Part shown: in pieces, positions 1-9,100 of the stretch | Layout: each line of letters opens with the position of its first letter | Numbering within the stretch: position 1 is the first letter of the stretch | Assembly (NCBI GenBank): GCA_021817225.1 | Contig: JAKAVR010000015.1 | Coordinates: 1-37,946, forward strand | Source of the DNA: Thermoplasmata archaeon | GTDB lineage: Archaea > Thermoplasmatota > Thermoplasmata > Sysuiplasmatales > Sysuiplasmataceae | DNA length: 37,946 nt | Direction: 5' to 3' | The notes under the pieces: model-generated | What the model saw: the letters and a program-made list of their open reading frames with translations, nothing else | Told to the model about the DNA's origin: nothing | Databases searched by the model: none | Position numbers and translations under genes: made by a program

Positions 1-1
1 C

Positions 2-592
2 TACATCGATTTCCTCATTCCGGGGCTTATAGGGTTCACAATACTGACGACACCCATGTTTTCAGTCACATTCATAGTGAGCAACTACAAGAAGGACAAG
101 ATATTCAGGCAGCTTTCACTGACACCTCTCACCAGGGGCGAGTGGCTGTTCTCCAAGTTCCTCTGGTACATCATTGTGTCTGTCCTGTCTGCCGCGCTAA
201 TGATTGGGGTGGGCGTGCTCCTGTTCGACGCCCACGTGACGATTAACCTTTACCTGGCGCCCCTCCTGCTGATAGGTGTTTTCATGTTTGTTTCGCTTGG
301 CACCTTTGCAGGCGCCGTTGCAAAGACGGAAGAGGGAGCTGCGGTGATAGGCAACATAATAACATTCCCCATGATGTTCCTTTCAGGCACATTCTTCCCG
401 ATAAGCATAATGCCTGCCTGGCTCCAGACGGTTGCCCATTTCCTGCCCCTCTACTATGTCATAGACGGCCTCAACGCGGTCATGGTTTACACCAACTACG
501 CCTCTGCAATGTTGGACATACTGATTTCACTCGCAATTTCCATCGCCTTCTTCATACTTGCAATGCTTGCCTTCTCATGGAAAGAGGCATGA
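2..592 (+). CDS. ABC-2 type transporter permease, C-terminal part (5' end outside window)
   Basis: The reading frame is open from base 2, and the first visible residues (YIDFLIPGLIGF) are typical of the middle of an ABC-2 permease, so the ATG at 56 is internal. About five hydrophobic segments follow, with the family's conserved pattern of a cytoplasmic RQLSLTPL stretch, a long TM pair, then FPMMFLSGTFFPISIMPAWLQ (the 'SG-FFP' element before the last spans). The family forms the membrane channel of export-type ABC transporters (drug, lipid or polysaccharide efflux). Its ATPase is presumably just upstream, outside the window, because the ATPase at 1391 overlaps a different permease. The substrate cannot be told from sequence. 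Confidence 0.9.
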   Translation, partial: YIDFLIPGLIGFTILTTPMFSVTFIVSNYKKDKIFRQLSLTPLTRGEWLFSKFLWYIIVSVLSAALMIGVGVLLFDAHVTINLYLAPLLLIGVFMFVSLGTFAGAVAKTEEGAAVIGNIITFPMMFLSGTFFPISIMPAWLQTVAHFLPLYYVIDGLNAVMVYTNYASAMLDILISLAISIAFFILAMLAFSWKEA

Positions 593-630
593 ACTAATGA
601 TGCGCTGCATGAAGGAACGGGAGCAGTGAA

Positions 631-1356
631 ATGAACGTTACACTGATAGGCGTCGGGCATGTGTTCAAGATAGGGGATGCCGTCAGGAAGATCATATTTG
701 ACGAAAGGCCCGCGGCCGTCTGTCTTGAGCTTGACGACGAAAGGCTTACGGCCCTGCTCACAAGGCAGAAATCCCAGGATGCTTCCGCCGTCTACAAGAC
801 ACTTGGCGACTTCCAGTCAAAGATCGCGGACAAGTACGGGACGACAGTCGGCAGCGAAATGCTCGCTGCCTTTGATGCCGCGAAGCTCCTTGGCGCGGAG
901 ACATACTGCATAGACCTGAAGGCATCTGAATTCTTCAACCGTGCGTTCAGGAACATGACTTTCAGGGAGAAGGTATACCTCCTTTTCAGCTCGTTCGCCG
1001 CCAGGTTCGCAGGCAGGAAGAAGATCGAGGAGGAGCTCGAGATGTTCCAGGAAAATGACGAAAGATACCTGGAGGAGTTCGGAAGGCGGTTTCCTTCGCT
1101 GAAGCGTGTGCTTATAGACGAAAGGAACCAGCACATGAGCCAGGCAATCAGGCAGCTTGCGTCCGGCGGGAAGGGAGTCGTTGCGGTGGTGGGTGACGGG
1201 CACATAAGCGGCATATCGTCAATGCTTACCGACCTCTCGCCGAAGGTGATAAGACTGAAGGATCTGAGAGAGACGAATCCTTCCGAAACTGGGGATGCGC
1301 CCACCAGGCCGAATCAGGGCAACAGTCAGGTTTCATTTTCATACACTTACAGGTAG
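631..1356 (+). CDS. TraB/PrgY (TraB-domain) family protein, soluble form
   Basis: 241 residues. The N-terminus has the TraB-family GxGH motif (LIGVGHVF, residues 6-13), an E-x-x-x-x-R element in CLELDDERL (about 31-39), and a second GDGHISG motif in the last quarter. These paired GxxH and conserved Glu/Arg features define the TraB/PrgY/GumN/Tiki fold; Tiki members are metalloproteases and enterococcal PrgY controls a peptide pheromone. Many archaeal homologues carry C-terminal membrane spans; this one ends in a short polar tail and has none, so it is predicted cytosolic. It lies 38 nt after one ABC permease and 34 nt before the next ABC ATPase, on the same strand, so co-transcription is likely. 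The true substrate is unknown. Confidence 0.8.
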   Translation: MNVTLIGVGHVFKIGDAVRKIIFDERPAAVCLELDDERLTALLTRQKSQDASAVYKTLGDFQSKIADKYGTTVGSEMLAAFDAAKLLGAETYCIDLKASEFFNRAFRNMTFREKVYLLFSSFAARFAGRKKIEEELEMFQENDERYLEEFGRRFPSLKRVLIDERNQHMSQAIRQLASGGKGVVAVVGDGHISGISSMLTDLSPKVIRLKDLRETNPSETGDAPTRPNQGNSQVSFSYTYR

Positions 1357-1390
1357 GTTCCGGGCAGGACACAGCGGGGGATCGCAGCAC

Positions 1391-2308
1391 ATGGATGCAA
1401 TTGATGCGAGAGGGGTAGTCAAGATATACAGGAGCAGGAGGAACAGCACAGTTGCACTGAAAGGGATCGACCTGACTGTATCCGCCGGGCAGCTCTTTTC
1501 CTTCCTGGGAAGGAACGGCGCAGGAAAGACGACGTTCGTGAGAATAGCCTCGACGCTGCTTATGCCCACAAGCGGGTCAATAAGCGTTCTCGGTAACGAC
1601 GTCGTGAGTCGTCCAAACGATGCCAGACAGGTCATTGCCGTTGTCCCTCAGGGCATAAGGCCGTACTGGCACCTGACGCCAAGGGAGCACATTTTCCACT
1701 ACCTGAGGTTCCGGGACATACCGAGGGAGGAGTCGAAAAGCAGGACGGAGTGGATACTCACGGACATGGGCCTTCGGGAGTATGCGGACACTCCTGCCAT
1801 CCAGCTGTCCGGCGGGCTGAAGCAGAGAACAATGGTCGCAATGGTGCTGGCCAGCACTGCCCCGGTCCTTTTCCTGGACGAGCCCACGATAGGTATGGAT
1901 CCGATGGCAAGGCGCCAGGTCTGGAACGTCATAGAGCAGATAAGGCTCAAGGGTTCGACCATATTCCTGACAACCCACTACCTGGACGAGGCGGAACGCC
2001 TTTCAGTCGAGCTTGCGGTCATTAACAACGGCGAAATACTCTACAAGGGGGATGTCGCCGGAATGAAGGCGAAGGTGGGGGCGGAGTACAGGGCAATACT
2101 CGGAAAAAACGCTCCCAGGTCGCTTCTGGAAGGGTATGGGACAGTTGTCGACGACGGGGGGAGGCTCCTCGTGCTCTCCGACAGGAAGTCAGTGATGTCC
2201 CTGGCCGAGACCGCGAGCAGGGAAGGGCTCGAGATTGCTGTCGGGCCCGTCACGCTCGAGGAGGCATTCATACTCCTTGCCGGAGGGAGAGAAGAGGATG
2301 AATCTTAG
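1391..2308 (+). CDS. ABC transporter ATP-binding protein (exporter, DrrA/NodI type)
   Basis: 305 residues from the ATG at 1391. This start is preferred over an in-frame one at 1295 because homology to the family begins here (MDAIDARGVVKIY) and a purine-rich GGGGGA lies about 8 nt upstream. Nucleotide-binding motifs appear in order: Walker A GRNGAGKTT, Q-loop VVPQG, signature LSGGLKQR, Walker B VLFLDEPTIGMD and the H-loop TTH. The C-terminal roughly 80 residues are the regulatory tail common in ABC-2 exporter ATPases. It powers export through the permease encoded immediately downstream, with which it overlaps by 11 nt, implying translational coupling. Substrate unknown. Confidence 0.95.
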   Translation: MDAIDARGVVKIYRSRRNSTVALKGIDLTVSAGQLFSFLGRNGAGKTTFVRIASTLLMPTSGSISVLGNDVVSRPNDARQVIAVVPQGIRPYWHLTPREHIFHYLRFRDIPREESKSRTEWILTDMGLREYADTPAIQLSGGLKQRTMVAMVLASTAPVLFLDEPTIGMDPMARRQVWNVIEQIRLKGSTIFLTTHYLDEAERLSVELAVINNGEILYKGDVAGMKAKVGAEYRAILGKNAPRSLLEGYGTVVDDGGRLLVLSDRKSVMSLAETASREGLEIAVGPVTLEEAFILLAGGREEDES

Positions 2309-3044
2309 GTACCAGCTGATGTCGGTGGGCCGCTTCCTCTACATCAATGGACTGCTTTCGCTCAAGAGACAGACAATGATGCTCGTCTCCATATCTCTCG
2401 CGCCGTTCACATTCATCTATTTCCTCTACCTTGTAAGCCCAAGGACGGAACTGCCCTTCGGGGTTGTGGGCGCAATCATATTCACGACCGTCTTCACGGG
2501 GAACGCAATGCTCAATGACGCTGCCTACTACAGGATTGAGCACCGCATACAGGAGCTGTATGTTGCATCCCCGATCCGGTCATTCACATATGTTGCGGGC
2601 CTTGCCAGCTCCGAACTCGCCTTCACACTTCCCCCTCTCGTCGTGCTTTTCGCGATACTCCTGACAGTCATTCCTGTCACGCCAGTCCAGGTGCTCTTCA
2701 TGGTTCTTGTAGTCCTGCTGACATGGATAATGGCGGCAAGCCTCGGCTTCATGGTTTCCTCATTCTTCAAGGAGTTCAGGGAGATATGGCCCATAGCAAG
2801 CCTCCTCTTCAACGCAATATCCGTGATTCCGCCGATATTCTATCCAATAACAGTCATACCGGCCGGCATAAGGTGGATTGCCTATATCGCACCGACCACC
2901 TACGCGTCGCAGCTCGGCGACAATGCACTCGGCCTGCTTCACAATCCCCCTTCCGCAATATACACAAACGTACTCGGGCTGCTGCTTTCCACGCTTGTCT
3001 TTGTTGGAGTTGCCGCCTATTTCACCAGATGGCGCGAAAAATAG
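2298..3044 (+). CDS. ABC-2 type transporter permease
   Basis: 248 residues from ATG 2298, which lies inside the end of the ATPase gene and is preceded by the purine-rich GGAGGGAGAGAAGAGG. An upstream in-frame start at 2235 would sit deep in the ATPase and add non-homologous residues. About six hydrophobic spans are visible, with the ABC-2 hallmarks SFFKEFREIWPIASLLFNAISVIPPIFYPITVIPAGIRWIAY before the last span. It forms the membrane part of the exporter driven by the ATPase at 1391. Compared with the permease at 2-592 the sequence differs strongly, so these are two separate exporters rather than a recent duplication. Confidence 0.92.
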   Translation: MNLRYQLMSVGRFLYINGLLSLKRQTMMLVSISLAPFTFIYFLYLVSPRTELPFGVVGAIIFTTVFTGNAMLNDAAYYRIEHRIQELYVASPIRSFTYVAGLASSELAFTLPPLVVLFAILLTVIPVTPVQVLFMVLVVLLTWIMAASLGFMVSSFFKEFREIWPIASLLFNAISVIPPIFYPITVIPAGIRWIAYIAPTTYASQLGDNALGLLHNPPSAIYTNVLGLLLSTLVFVGVAAYFTRWREK

Positions 3045-3095
3045 AAGGCCAGTGTGTGCGGATGACAGAGCTTGTCATGTTTACCCGTAGTTCGA

Positions 3096-3108
3096 CATAT
3101 TTAAATAC
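3096..3108 (+). promoter_or_regulatory. TATA-like box of the S17e gene
   Basis: The AT-only stretch ATATTTAAATA lies in a GC-rich surrounding about 45-50 nt before the S17e start codon, predicting transcription start near 3125-3130 and a short leader that contains a GGAAG ribosome-binding element at 3139-3143. Confidence 0.55.
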
Positions 3109-3149
3109 GGTAACGTGGCTGGTTGGTTTCCACCTGCAGGAAGATAATA

Positions 3150-3341
3150 ATGGGAAACATCAGACCGACATACATAAAGAGAGTTGCTGTTGAGCTTGTC
3201 AACAGATACCCAACACTTTTCTCTGAAGACTACGAGCACAACAAGCAGATTGTCGGCAAGATAACAGATGTCAAGTCCGTGATGATGCGCAACAAAATTG
3301 CAGGCTATGTGACGACTTTCAGGAAGCACCCGCGGATCTGA
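3150..3341 (+). CDS. rps17e: Small ribosomal subunit protein eS17 (S17e)
   Basis: 63 residues, the normal archaeal length. MGNIRPTYIKRVAVELVNRYPTLFSEDY is the characteristic N-terminus (eukaryal homologues start MGRVRTKTVKRAA and continue with xYYxxLxxDF); KHPRI ends the protein. It is a component of the 30S subunit head region shared by archaea and eukaryotes but absent from bacteria, which fixes this window as archaeal. The ATG at 3150 is chosen because it gives the family-length protein and has GGAAG 6 nt upstream; a TTG at 3123 in the same frame would add nine non-conserved residues. It is a single-gene unit with its own TATA box, convergent with the MFS gene 25 nt downstream. Confidence 0.95.
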   Translation: MGNIRPTYIKRVAVELVNRYPTLFSEDYEHNKQIVGKITDVKSVMMRNKIAGYVTTFRKHPRI

Positions 3342-3366
3342 TTGCTTCGCTTCCCTTGCGGCCGTA

Positions 3367-4560
3367 TCATTGCTTCCGAATGAACATATAGAACGGAAGA
3401 AAGGCGAGAGAAACGCCCATCATTGCAGCAAAAGCGGGAAGATATCCAAAGTGGTACACGACGTAGCCGAACAGTGTTGCAACCCAGAATCCGCCCAGTA
3501 TCTGAAGACTGTTGACAAGACTGATGGCCAGCGGTATGTTCTTTAGGTCGATGCCTGACATGTGTGCTGGCAGCGCGTAAGTAAGCGTCACGCCGGCTGT
3601 AAAAGTAACTCCGACAGCTATGCTGCCTGCCAGAGCAGTATACGGAGACCTGATCATGAAAAGGGGAAGGGATATGGAAAAGAGCAGCACAATAAGCACC
3701 AGCAGTGAGCGGGCGTTACGTATGTTCCTGTGCAGCGGGCCGCTTATCACACCACCTATCAGTCCGCCGAAGAGAATTATGGATGCAAGCGCGCCAGGCA
3801 GGATGGACGACGGGCTCAGGCCTATGTACTGGATTGAATAGTTGTACATGAATTGCGGAATCGCGTTGTAGACGCCCCATACACCGACGAGCCCAAGCGC
3901 AATCAGCCAGACCTCCCTGTTCCTGAAGACGGAAGCAATCTCCTTGAGGGTGACCCCAACGGCAGCGCTCTCGGCCGCCTTGCCCATGTCAATGGCGAAA
4001 CTGCTGTAGACGTAGGTAACAAGTGAAAGCACGCCGCCTAATATCACACCTGTCTGCCAGCTTGTTGACCTGACAATTGTAGGCCAGAGCAGCAGGGCCA
4101 TGCCTGCACCCAGTGAAAATGCGGCGTTGTAGAGGCCCATCACCCCAGTTCTGCGTTCCTTTGCGTAGAAGGCTGAAAGGATGCCAATTGCCGGGGAGAA
4201 GAAAAGGGCAGCACCGATGCCAGCCAGAAACCTGAAGGCAAGCAGAACAAGAAAGTTCGGGGCGAATGGTGTTGCGATACTTCCAACGGCAAGTACAAGC
4301 AGCCCGTTGAGCGCGACCTTCTTCGACCCGTATTTGGAGGAGAGCGCGCCTGCCGGGATCTGGAACAGGCCGACAGAGAGGAAGAATACAGAGACTATCA
4401 GCCCGGAATAGGCACTTGAAATGCCATAATGCTGGACTATCAGGTAAAGCGCAGGTGTCGCGGTGGTGTACCAGTTTATTGAGTATGTGAAACGGGACGA
4501 AAGCACGGAAAACAGCGCCTTTCGACTCGGCACATTTCCGCCCGATCCCTCCTCAGCCAT
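3367..4560 (-). CDS. MFS transporter (major facilitator superfamily)
   Basis: 397 residues with about twelve hydrophobic spans in two six-span halves. The loop between spans 2 and 3 has the MFS motif A variant GALSSKYGSKKVAL (consensus GxLaDrxGrrrxl); span 4-5 has RFLAGIGAALFFSPAIGILSAFY, a common motif in the metabolite:proton symporter group. This is a plasma-membrane secondary carrier for small molecules; specificity cannot be read from sequence. The start ATG at 4560 is followed by a short polar leader (MAEEGSGGNVPSRKA) before span 1. It is transcribed alone, convergent with S17e. Confidence 0.9.
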   Translation of the reverse strand: MAEEGSGGNVPSRKALFSVLSSRFTYSINWYTTATPALYLIVQHYGISSAYSGLIVSVFFLSVGLFQIPAGALSSKYGSKKVALNGLLVLAVGSIATPFAPNFLVLLAFRFLAGIGAALFFSPAIGILSAFYAKERRTGVMGLYNAAFSLGAGMALLLWPTIVRSTSWQTGVILGGVLSLVTYVYSSFAIDMGKAAESAAVGVTLKEIASVFRNREVWLIALGLVGVWGVYNAIPQFMYNYSIQYIGLSPSSILPGALASIILFGGLIGGVISGPLHRNIRNARSLLVLIVLLFSISLPLFMIRSPYTALAGSIAVGVTFTAGVTLTYALPAHMSGIDLKNIPLAISLVNSLQILGGFWVATLFGYVVYHFGYLPAFAAMMGVSLAFLPFYMFIRKQ

Positions 4561-4640
4561 AACAGACGGGCGAAGTTATCCAGTCATAGTTAAGTAGTTT
4601 TGCCGTTCGGCGGTGGGTGGCCATTGGCTCCCGAAGACGG

Positions 4641-4653
4641 ATAAACATAAAAA
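4641..4653 (+). promoter_or_regulatory. TATA-like box of tRNA-Arg(GCG)
   Basis: ATAAACATAAAAA lies about 22-34 nt before the first tRNA base, the normal spacing for archaeal tRNA promoters, within an otherwise GC-rich stretch. Confidence 0.5.
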
Positions 4654-4674
4654 GAGAGATGCAATGGTTCGCAT

Positions 4675-4748
4675 GCCCGAGTGGGGTAGCTTGGACATCC
4701 TAGAAGATTGCGGATCTTCAGACCCGGATTCAAATTCCGGCTCGGGCG
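4675..4748 (+). tRNA. tRNA-Arg, anticodon GCG (reads CGC/CGU)
   Basis: A 74-nt cloverleaf without intron. The acceptor stem GCCCGAG pairs with CTCGGGC with discriminator G; the D arm is GGGT-AGCTTGGACA-TCCT with the conserved A14 and GG; the anticodon stem GAAGA/TCTTC closes the loop TTGCGGA, putting GCG at 34-36; the T arm is CCGGA-TTCAAAT-TCCGG. No CCA follows, so it is added after transcription. It shares its D-arm design with the tRNA-Arg(TCG) at 12840-12914. It is convergent with scpB. Confidence 0.95.
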
Positions 4749-4800
4749 CTCATTCCCCTGCACTGCGCCATGGCTGCTGCAGGGGTGCAGGCAGGAATGC

Positions 4801-5310
4801 TCAATCTGTCTTTCTCGAAGTCAGCCGTTCAAAATAACTCCTGACCTCGGAACTGTTCTTCGCCTCTATGCCGAAAAACTCTGCGAACCTGTTGCTTGTT
4901 GTGAGCTCAACAGTATGGCCGTGCTGCTTGACGCTGACCAGGCCCATGTCCCTGAGCTTACCGACCTCTTCGTACACCTTCGGTCCCCTTCGCCTTGCAA
5001 GATCGCTCTGGAGAATAGGCTGGTGAAAGGCTATGACGGCGATTGTCCTGAGAAGATCCTTCGGCATCTCGGTGGGAGCCAGCTGCCTCGCTTTCCCTGT
5101 GAAGTCCTTCTTCACCTGCATCGAGTACTTGTCTCCCGTCCTGACTATCTCGAGTGAAGTTGCCCTGTTCGAGTATGTTCTGTTGAGCTTCCTCAGAGCC
5201 TTCCTTACTTCCTGTATGTCCAGGCCGGATGCGCCTGCTATGTCCGACGGGTGAAGTGGCCGCCCCGCTGAAAAGAGCATTGCCTCGACCACAAGAAGAC
5301 TGTCTTCCAA
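4801..5310 (-). CDS. scpB: Segregation and condensation protein ScpB
   Basis: 169 residues. The sequence MEDSLLVVEAMLFSAGRPL begins the first winged-helix domain of ScpB, and the second winged helix contains the well-kept RTIAVIAFHQPILQSDLARRRGPKVYEEVGKLRDMGLV (family: ALAIIAYxQPITRxEIxxIRG). ScpB binds as a dimer to the kleisin ScpA and stabilises the SMC-ScpA ring that organises and segregates the chromosome. The start is a TTG at 5310: it keeps the family N-terminus and has GGGTG a few nt upstream; the first ATG, at 5280, would remove the first helix. It is the last gene of smc-scpA-scpB, starting 9 nt after the scpA stop. Confidence 0.92.
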   Translation of the reverse strand: MEDSLLVVEAMLFSAGRPLHPSDIAGASGLDIQEVRKALRKLNRTYSNRATSLEIVRTGDKYSMQVKKDFTGKARQLAPTEMPKDLLRTIAVIAFHQPILQSDLARRRGPKVYEEVGKLRDMGLVSVKQHGHTVELTTSNRFAEFFGIEAKNSSEVRSYFERLTSRKTD

Positions 5311-5319
5311 GGAAACACC

Positions 5320-6186
5320 CTACACGTCCGACTCGGGGACGGATGAGTCGGTGACCTCAACCGTCAGCATTGGTTGCTGGCTGATCGGTTCCATGTATAT
5401 CTCTCCGGAGGGGGGTTCCTCCTGCCAGATGCGTATCCTTCCAAGTCTTGCGAGGAAGAGCATGGAAAGGAAGACGGTCACTGTGTCGTCTCTCCCCTGC
5501 GCCAGATCGCTGAAGGGAACGGGGCCAGGGCCGTAGGCATAAAGCTTCTCCAGAACGGCATTTATCTCCTTCTCGGGATCCTCCTTGTGCGCATTGTCCT
5601 CGAACTTCCTGCCCTGTGCCTGTATTGGGAGCGATGCCCTGCGAAGATGCTCAGCGATCTCTGCCTGTGCCTGGCTGAATGCGTCAAGCAGATCCATTAT
5701 GCTTACTTCCCGCGTAAAGTTGGAGCGCACCGCCGGCTCAAGTTCGAAGTCCCCCACGTAGTACTCAGGGTCATCGTCAAACACATAGAAGAAGTTTGGA
5801 TCCACTTCCCGCACCTCTTCCCTGGAAGCCATCAGCCTGCTGAGCATTGTCTCGCTCTCCAGCCTGAGGACGTTCCATGCCATGAAAATGAGTCTGCCTG
5901 CAACTATGAAGTTGACATAGGGCTCGCTCTTGATCCTTTCCATGTACAGTCTTGAGAAGTTCAGCATCTCTATGGCACCTGGGTCAAGCTGATTGTTCAT
6001 TATGAGCTCGAACACTATTGCGATGCTTTTTTCGACAGGATCCTTCATTGAATGATGGTCCGCCTCAGGAATGGACTGGGCTATCTCCATGTACTTGTCT
6101 ATCTCGGCGTACTTCTTTGCGTCCTCGCTGAGCAGTGACTTCTGGAAGAGCAGTTCTTTCATTATCACTGCGTTCCTGTCGTTCAT
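5320..6186 (-). CDS. scpA: Segregation and condensation protein ScpA (kleisin)
   Basis: 288 residues. The N-terminal third (KELLFQKSLLSEDAKKYAEIDKYMEI) corresponds to the helical domain that contacts the SMC neck; the LNFSRLYMERIKSEPYVNFIVAGRLIFMAWNVLRLESETML stretch is the ScpA core (family: A-x-x-L-L-xiKSr-LLP); the C-terminal 80 residues form the winged helix that closes on the SMC head (VLEKLYAYGPGPVPFSDLAQGRDDTVTVFLSMLFLARLGRIRIWQEEPPSGEIYM). It bridges the SMC dimer heads. The start codon overlaps the smc stop by ATGA (6183-6186), so the two are translationally coupled. An acidic linker after residue 200 varies between relatives. Confidence 0.93.
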   Translation of the reverse strand: MNDRNAVIMKELLFQKSLLSEDAKKYAEIDKYMEIAQSIPEADHHSMKDPVEKSIAIVFELIMNNQLDPGAIEMLNFSRLYMERIKSEPYVNFIVAGRLIFMAWNVLRLESETMLSRLMASREEVREVDPNFFYVFDDDPEYYVGDFELEPAVRSNFTREVSIMDLLDAFSQAQAEIAEHLRRASLPIQAQGRKFEDNAHKEDPEKEINAVLEKLYAYGPGPVPFSDLAQGRDDTVTVFLSMLFLARLGRIRIWQEEPPSGEIYMEPISQQPMLTVEVTDSSVPESDV

Positions 6187-9100
6187 CCTTCCACCCCCTG
6201 CATCTCGGTTGACTGTGCCATTTCGGCATCTGGCAGATCCCTCAGGAATACTTCAGACAGGCCAGTAAGCTGCTTCGTCACGCCAATCAGCCTGTCAGCG
6301 CTGTTGAGAGTCACCTTTCTGAGCGATACCTGCAGGAACTGCGCCGTGGCGGACAGCCCCTTAACCATCCTTGCCACTGACTCGGAATTTATACCGTCAA
6401 GGAACATGTCCACTTCATCCATGAAGTATGCCGGAGACGGGTCGAATTGCTGTATCGAGAATATGAATGCAAGTGCTGCAAGGCTCTTCTCCCCGCCGCT
6501 CAGCGCCTCAATGCGGAGTGTTTTTCTCTCCTTCTGCCTGACCTTTATGATCATTCCGCCCTGAAGCGGATCCTCCCTGTTTTCAAGGACAAGCTCGCCG
6601 TCCGAGCCGCCTGAGAGTCTGGAATAAATCTGCCTGAAATTCGTATTGATTGAATCGAAGACGCGCATGAGCCCGGCTCTCTTTTTCTTGTTTATTTCGT
6701 CGACAAGTTTGATGAGCGACCTTTGCTTCGCCTCGAACTCGCCTATTTCTCCCTGAAGGTTCTCACACCTGGAGCTTGTCTGTTCGTAGTCCTCGATTGC
6801 GAGCATGTTCACTCCGCCTATGGATGAGAGTGTCTTCTCGGCGCTCGCTATTTCATCCTTCAACTTGTCCATCGTGAAGTCACCCTCGAGGCGAACGGCG
6901 CCGCCGTTCCTCAGTGTCTCAATTTCAGAGCTGAGTTCCCTCTTCTTCTCCTCGACTGCCACAATGTTGCTCTTCTGCGTTATAATGAGGTCCCTGAGCG
7001 TGTCTATGCGCTCCCTTGCCTTTGTGACAAGCCCCCTTTCAGTAAGGCTGGAACGGACAATCTCGTCCCGTTCCTTTCTGAGCGCGGCCTGGGCGCTGCT
7101 GACACTTTCCTCCATCTTCTCGAGCGCATTTATCTCAATCTGGAGTCTGGATGAATTCTTCTCGCATTCCTTCGCCTTCTCTCTCAGAGCGAATATCTTC
7201 TGCTCTATCTGGACGATTTCCCCAGAGGTCTCCCTGTTGCTTTTTTCCAGGAACTGCAGCTGCACCCTGTCGCCGTTTGCTTTTATAGTGCTCTCCTGGA
7301 TTCCGTCCTTGAGCCGGGATATGTCTTCCCTGAGCGAGTTAACTCTGTTGCTTACCTCCTTTGGCTTGTCGGAAAGCAGTTCCCTCGACTTCGCATCACG
7401 CTCGGCCTTGAGGTTTTTGGAGTTTAAGTTGGCCGTTTCGAGCTTCGCGTCGACCTCCATCAGTAGCTTTTCGCTTGAGGCATTTGCTTCCCTGAACTTC
7501 GAGAGGTTGAAGAGGTGCTCGTTGAGGCTCTTCTCAAGCTGGTTTCGCTTGGCGGTAAGTTCGGAAAGAGTCTTGGAGCTGTCACCGGCGCTCGCCTTGA
7601 GGTGCTTTATCTTTTCCTCCAGGACCCTCAGCTCCGACCTGGTGTTCATGAGATCGACTCCCTTCTGCTCAGACTCTACAGTCATCGACCTCAGCTTCTC
7701 GCCCACCTCATCCAGTCTGCCCGTCTCAACCAGCTGCTTCCTGGCACCCTTGTCGGCAGAGCCGCCTATCATTGCGCCGCTGGCCTCGGCAATGTCGCCG
7801 TCAAGCGTGACGAGCCTTATACCGCCCATCAGCCTCCGCATGTCGTCCAGGTTCCTGACAACGAGCGTATCGCCGAAAACATACCAGAGTGCTGGCCTGA
7901 ATTTATCCTCGAACTCGATGTGATCTATAGCGAAGCCCAGAGTCTGGCTGGAGGACATTATGGCCTTTCCCCTTGGCCTGCCATCCATCATCTTGTTCAG
8001 CGGAAGGAATGTTATCCTGCCGAGCCCGCTTTTCTTAAGGAAATTGATGCATGTGGCCGCAACGCCGTCGTCTTCGACAACGATTGCATTCATCCTTGAA
8101 CCTGCGGCGGTCTGTATTGCCTCCTCGAAATCTTTCTCGATTCTGCAGAGCTCTGCAACGGTCCCGTATATTCCCTTAATCTCATTCCTGTCCCTTGTTT
8201 CGAGGAGAGCCCTTATGCCACGCATGTATCCGCCCTGCATGTCGGCCCGGGCGTCATGCTGAGCCTTGAGTCTCTCATATTCCCTTGTGAGTGATTTGAT
8301 GTTCTTCTCCAACTCGTCGATGCGGGTGGAAAGTTCGCCTTCCTTGCGCTTCAGGCGGACAAAATCGTCCTGACACTTCCTGAGCTCGGCGTCTTTCTCC
8401 TTTTCTCCTGAGCCCATGTCCTTCAGCTGCCAGACCGCGTCCTTGAACTCAAATTCGATGTTGTTTTTGGCATCCTCGACCTTTGCAAATTCGACTGAAT
8501 CCCTCTCTTTCTTGTCCTTGATCCTGTCGTGTTCCAGCTGAAGATGCCTGATATCTTCATCCGCTATTGCAATTTCGTTATTCAGCTTGTTTATTTGTGA
8601 CTGGAGCTTCCCGGAACGCTCATCTCCCTCGCCGAGTTTAGACTCAAGTTCTGAAAGAGCAGTCTTTGATTCTTCCAGCTTCCTGGACTTTTCGGCCAGC
8701 TCTGTTTCCGCCGCAGCGATGGACTCGGATAGCTTCTTCGCCTCTGAAACACCGCTGTTCTGCCTTGACCTGAGTGCCTTAAGCGACAGTTGAAACTCGT
8801 CCGCTTGCTCCCTTGCTCCCTCTGCCCCGTCGGTATTCTTTGCCCTGTTGATTTTCGCGTCGTCGAGCTTCTTCCTGATTTCCCTTGCTTCTTCACCGCC
8901 GGCCCTGTCGATTTCGTCATCTTTGGATTTGAGTGATGACTCGAGTCTTTTCAGCTCTTCTTCCCTTTGAGCCACTTCTGCTGTCAGCTTTTCTATCTGA
9001 GTCGAGTGGCCAGCTATCTGCTCGTTTATCGATTTCAACTCCTCCTCAGTGGTCGCAAGCTTCTTCTCATCAAGGGTGAGCCTCGAATTCTCGAGCCTTT

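Noticed and set aside
6805-7923. Long forward ORF of 372 codons opposite smc
   Set aside because: It is Ser/Leu/Phe-rich, the antisense image of Glu/Lys/Arg-rich coiled-coil codons, with no motifs, promoter or ribosome site.
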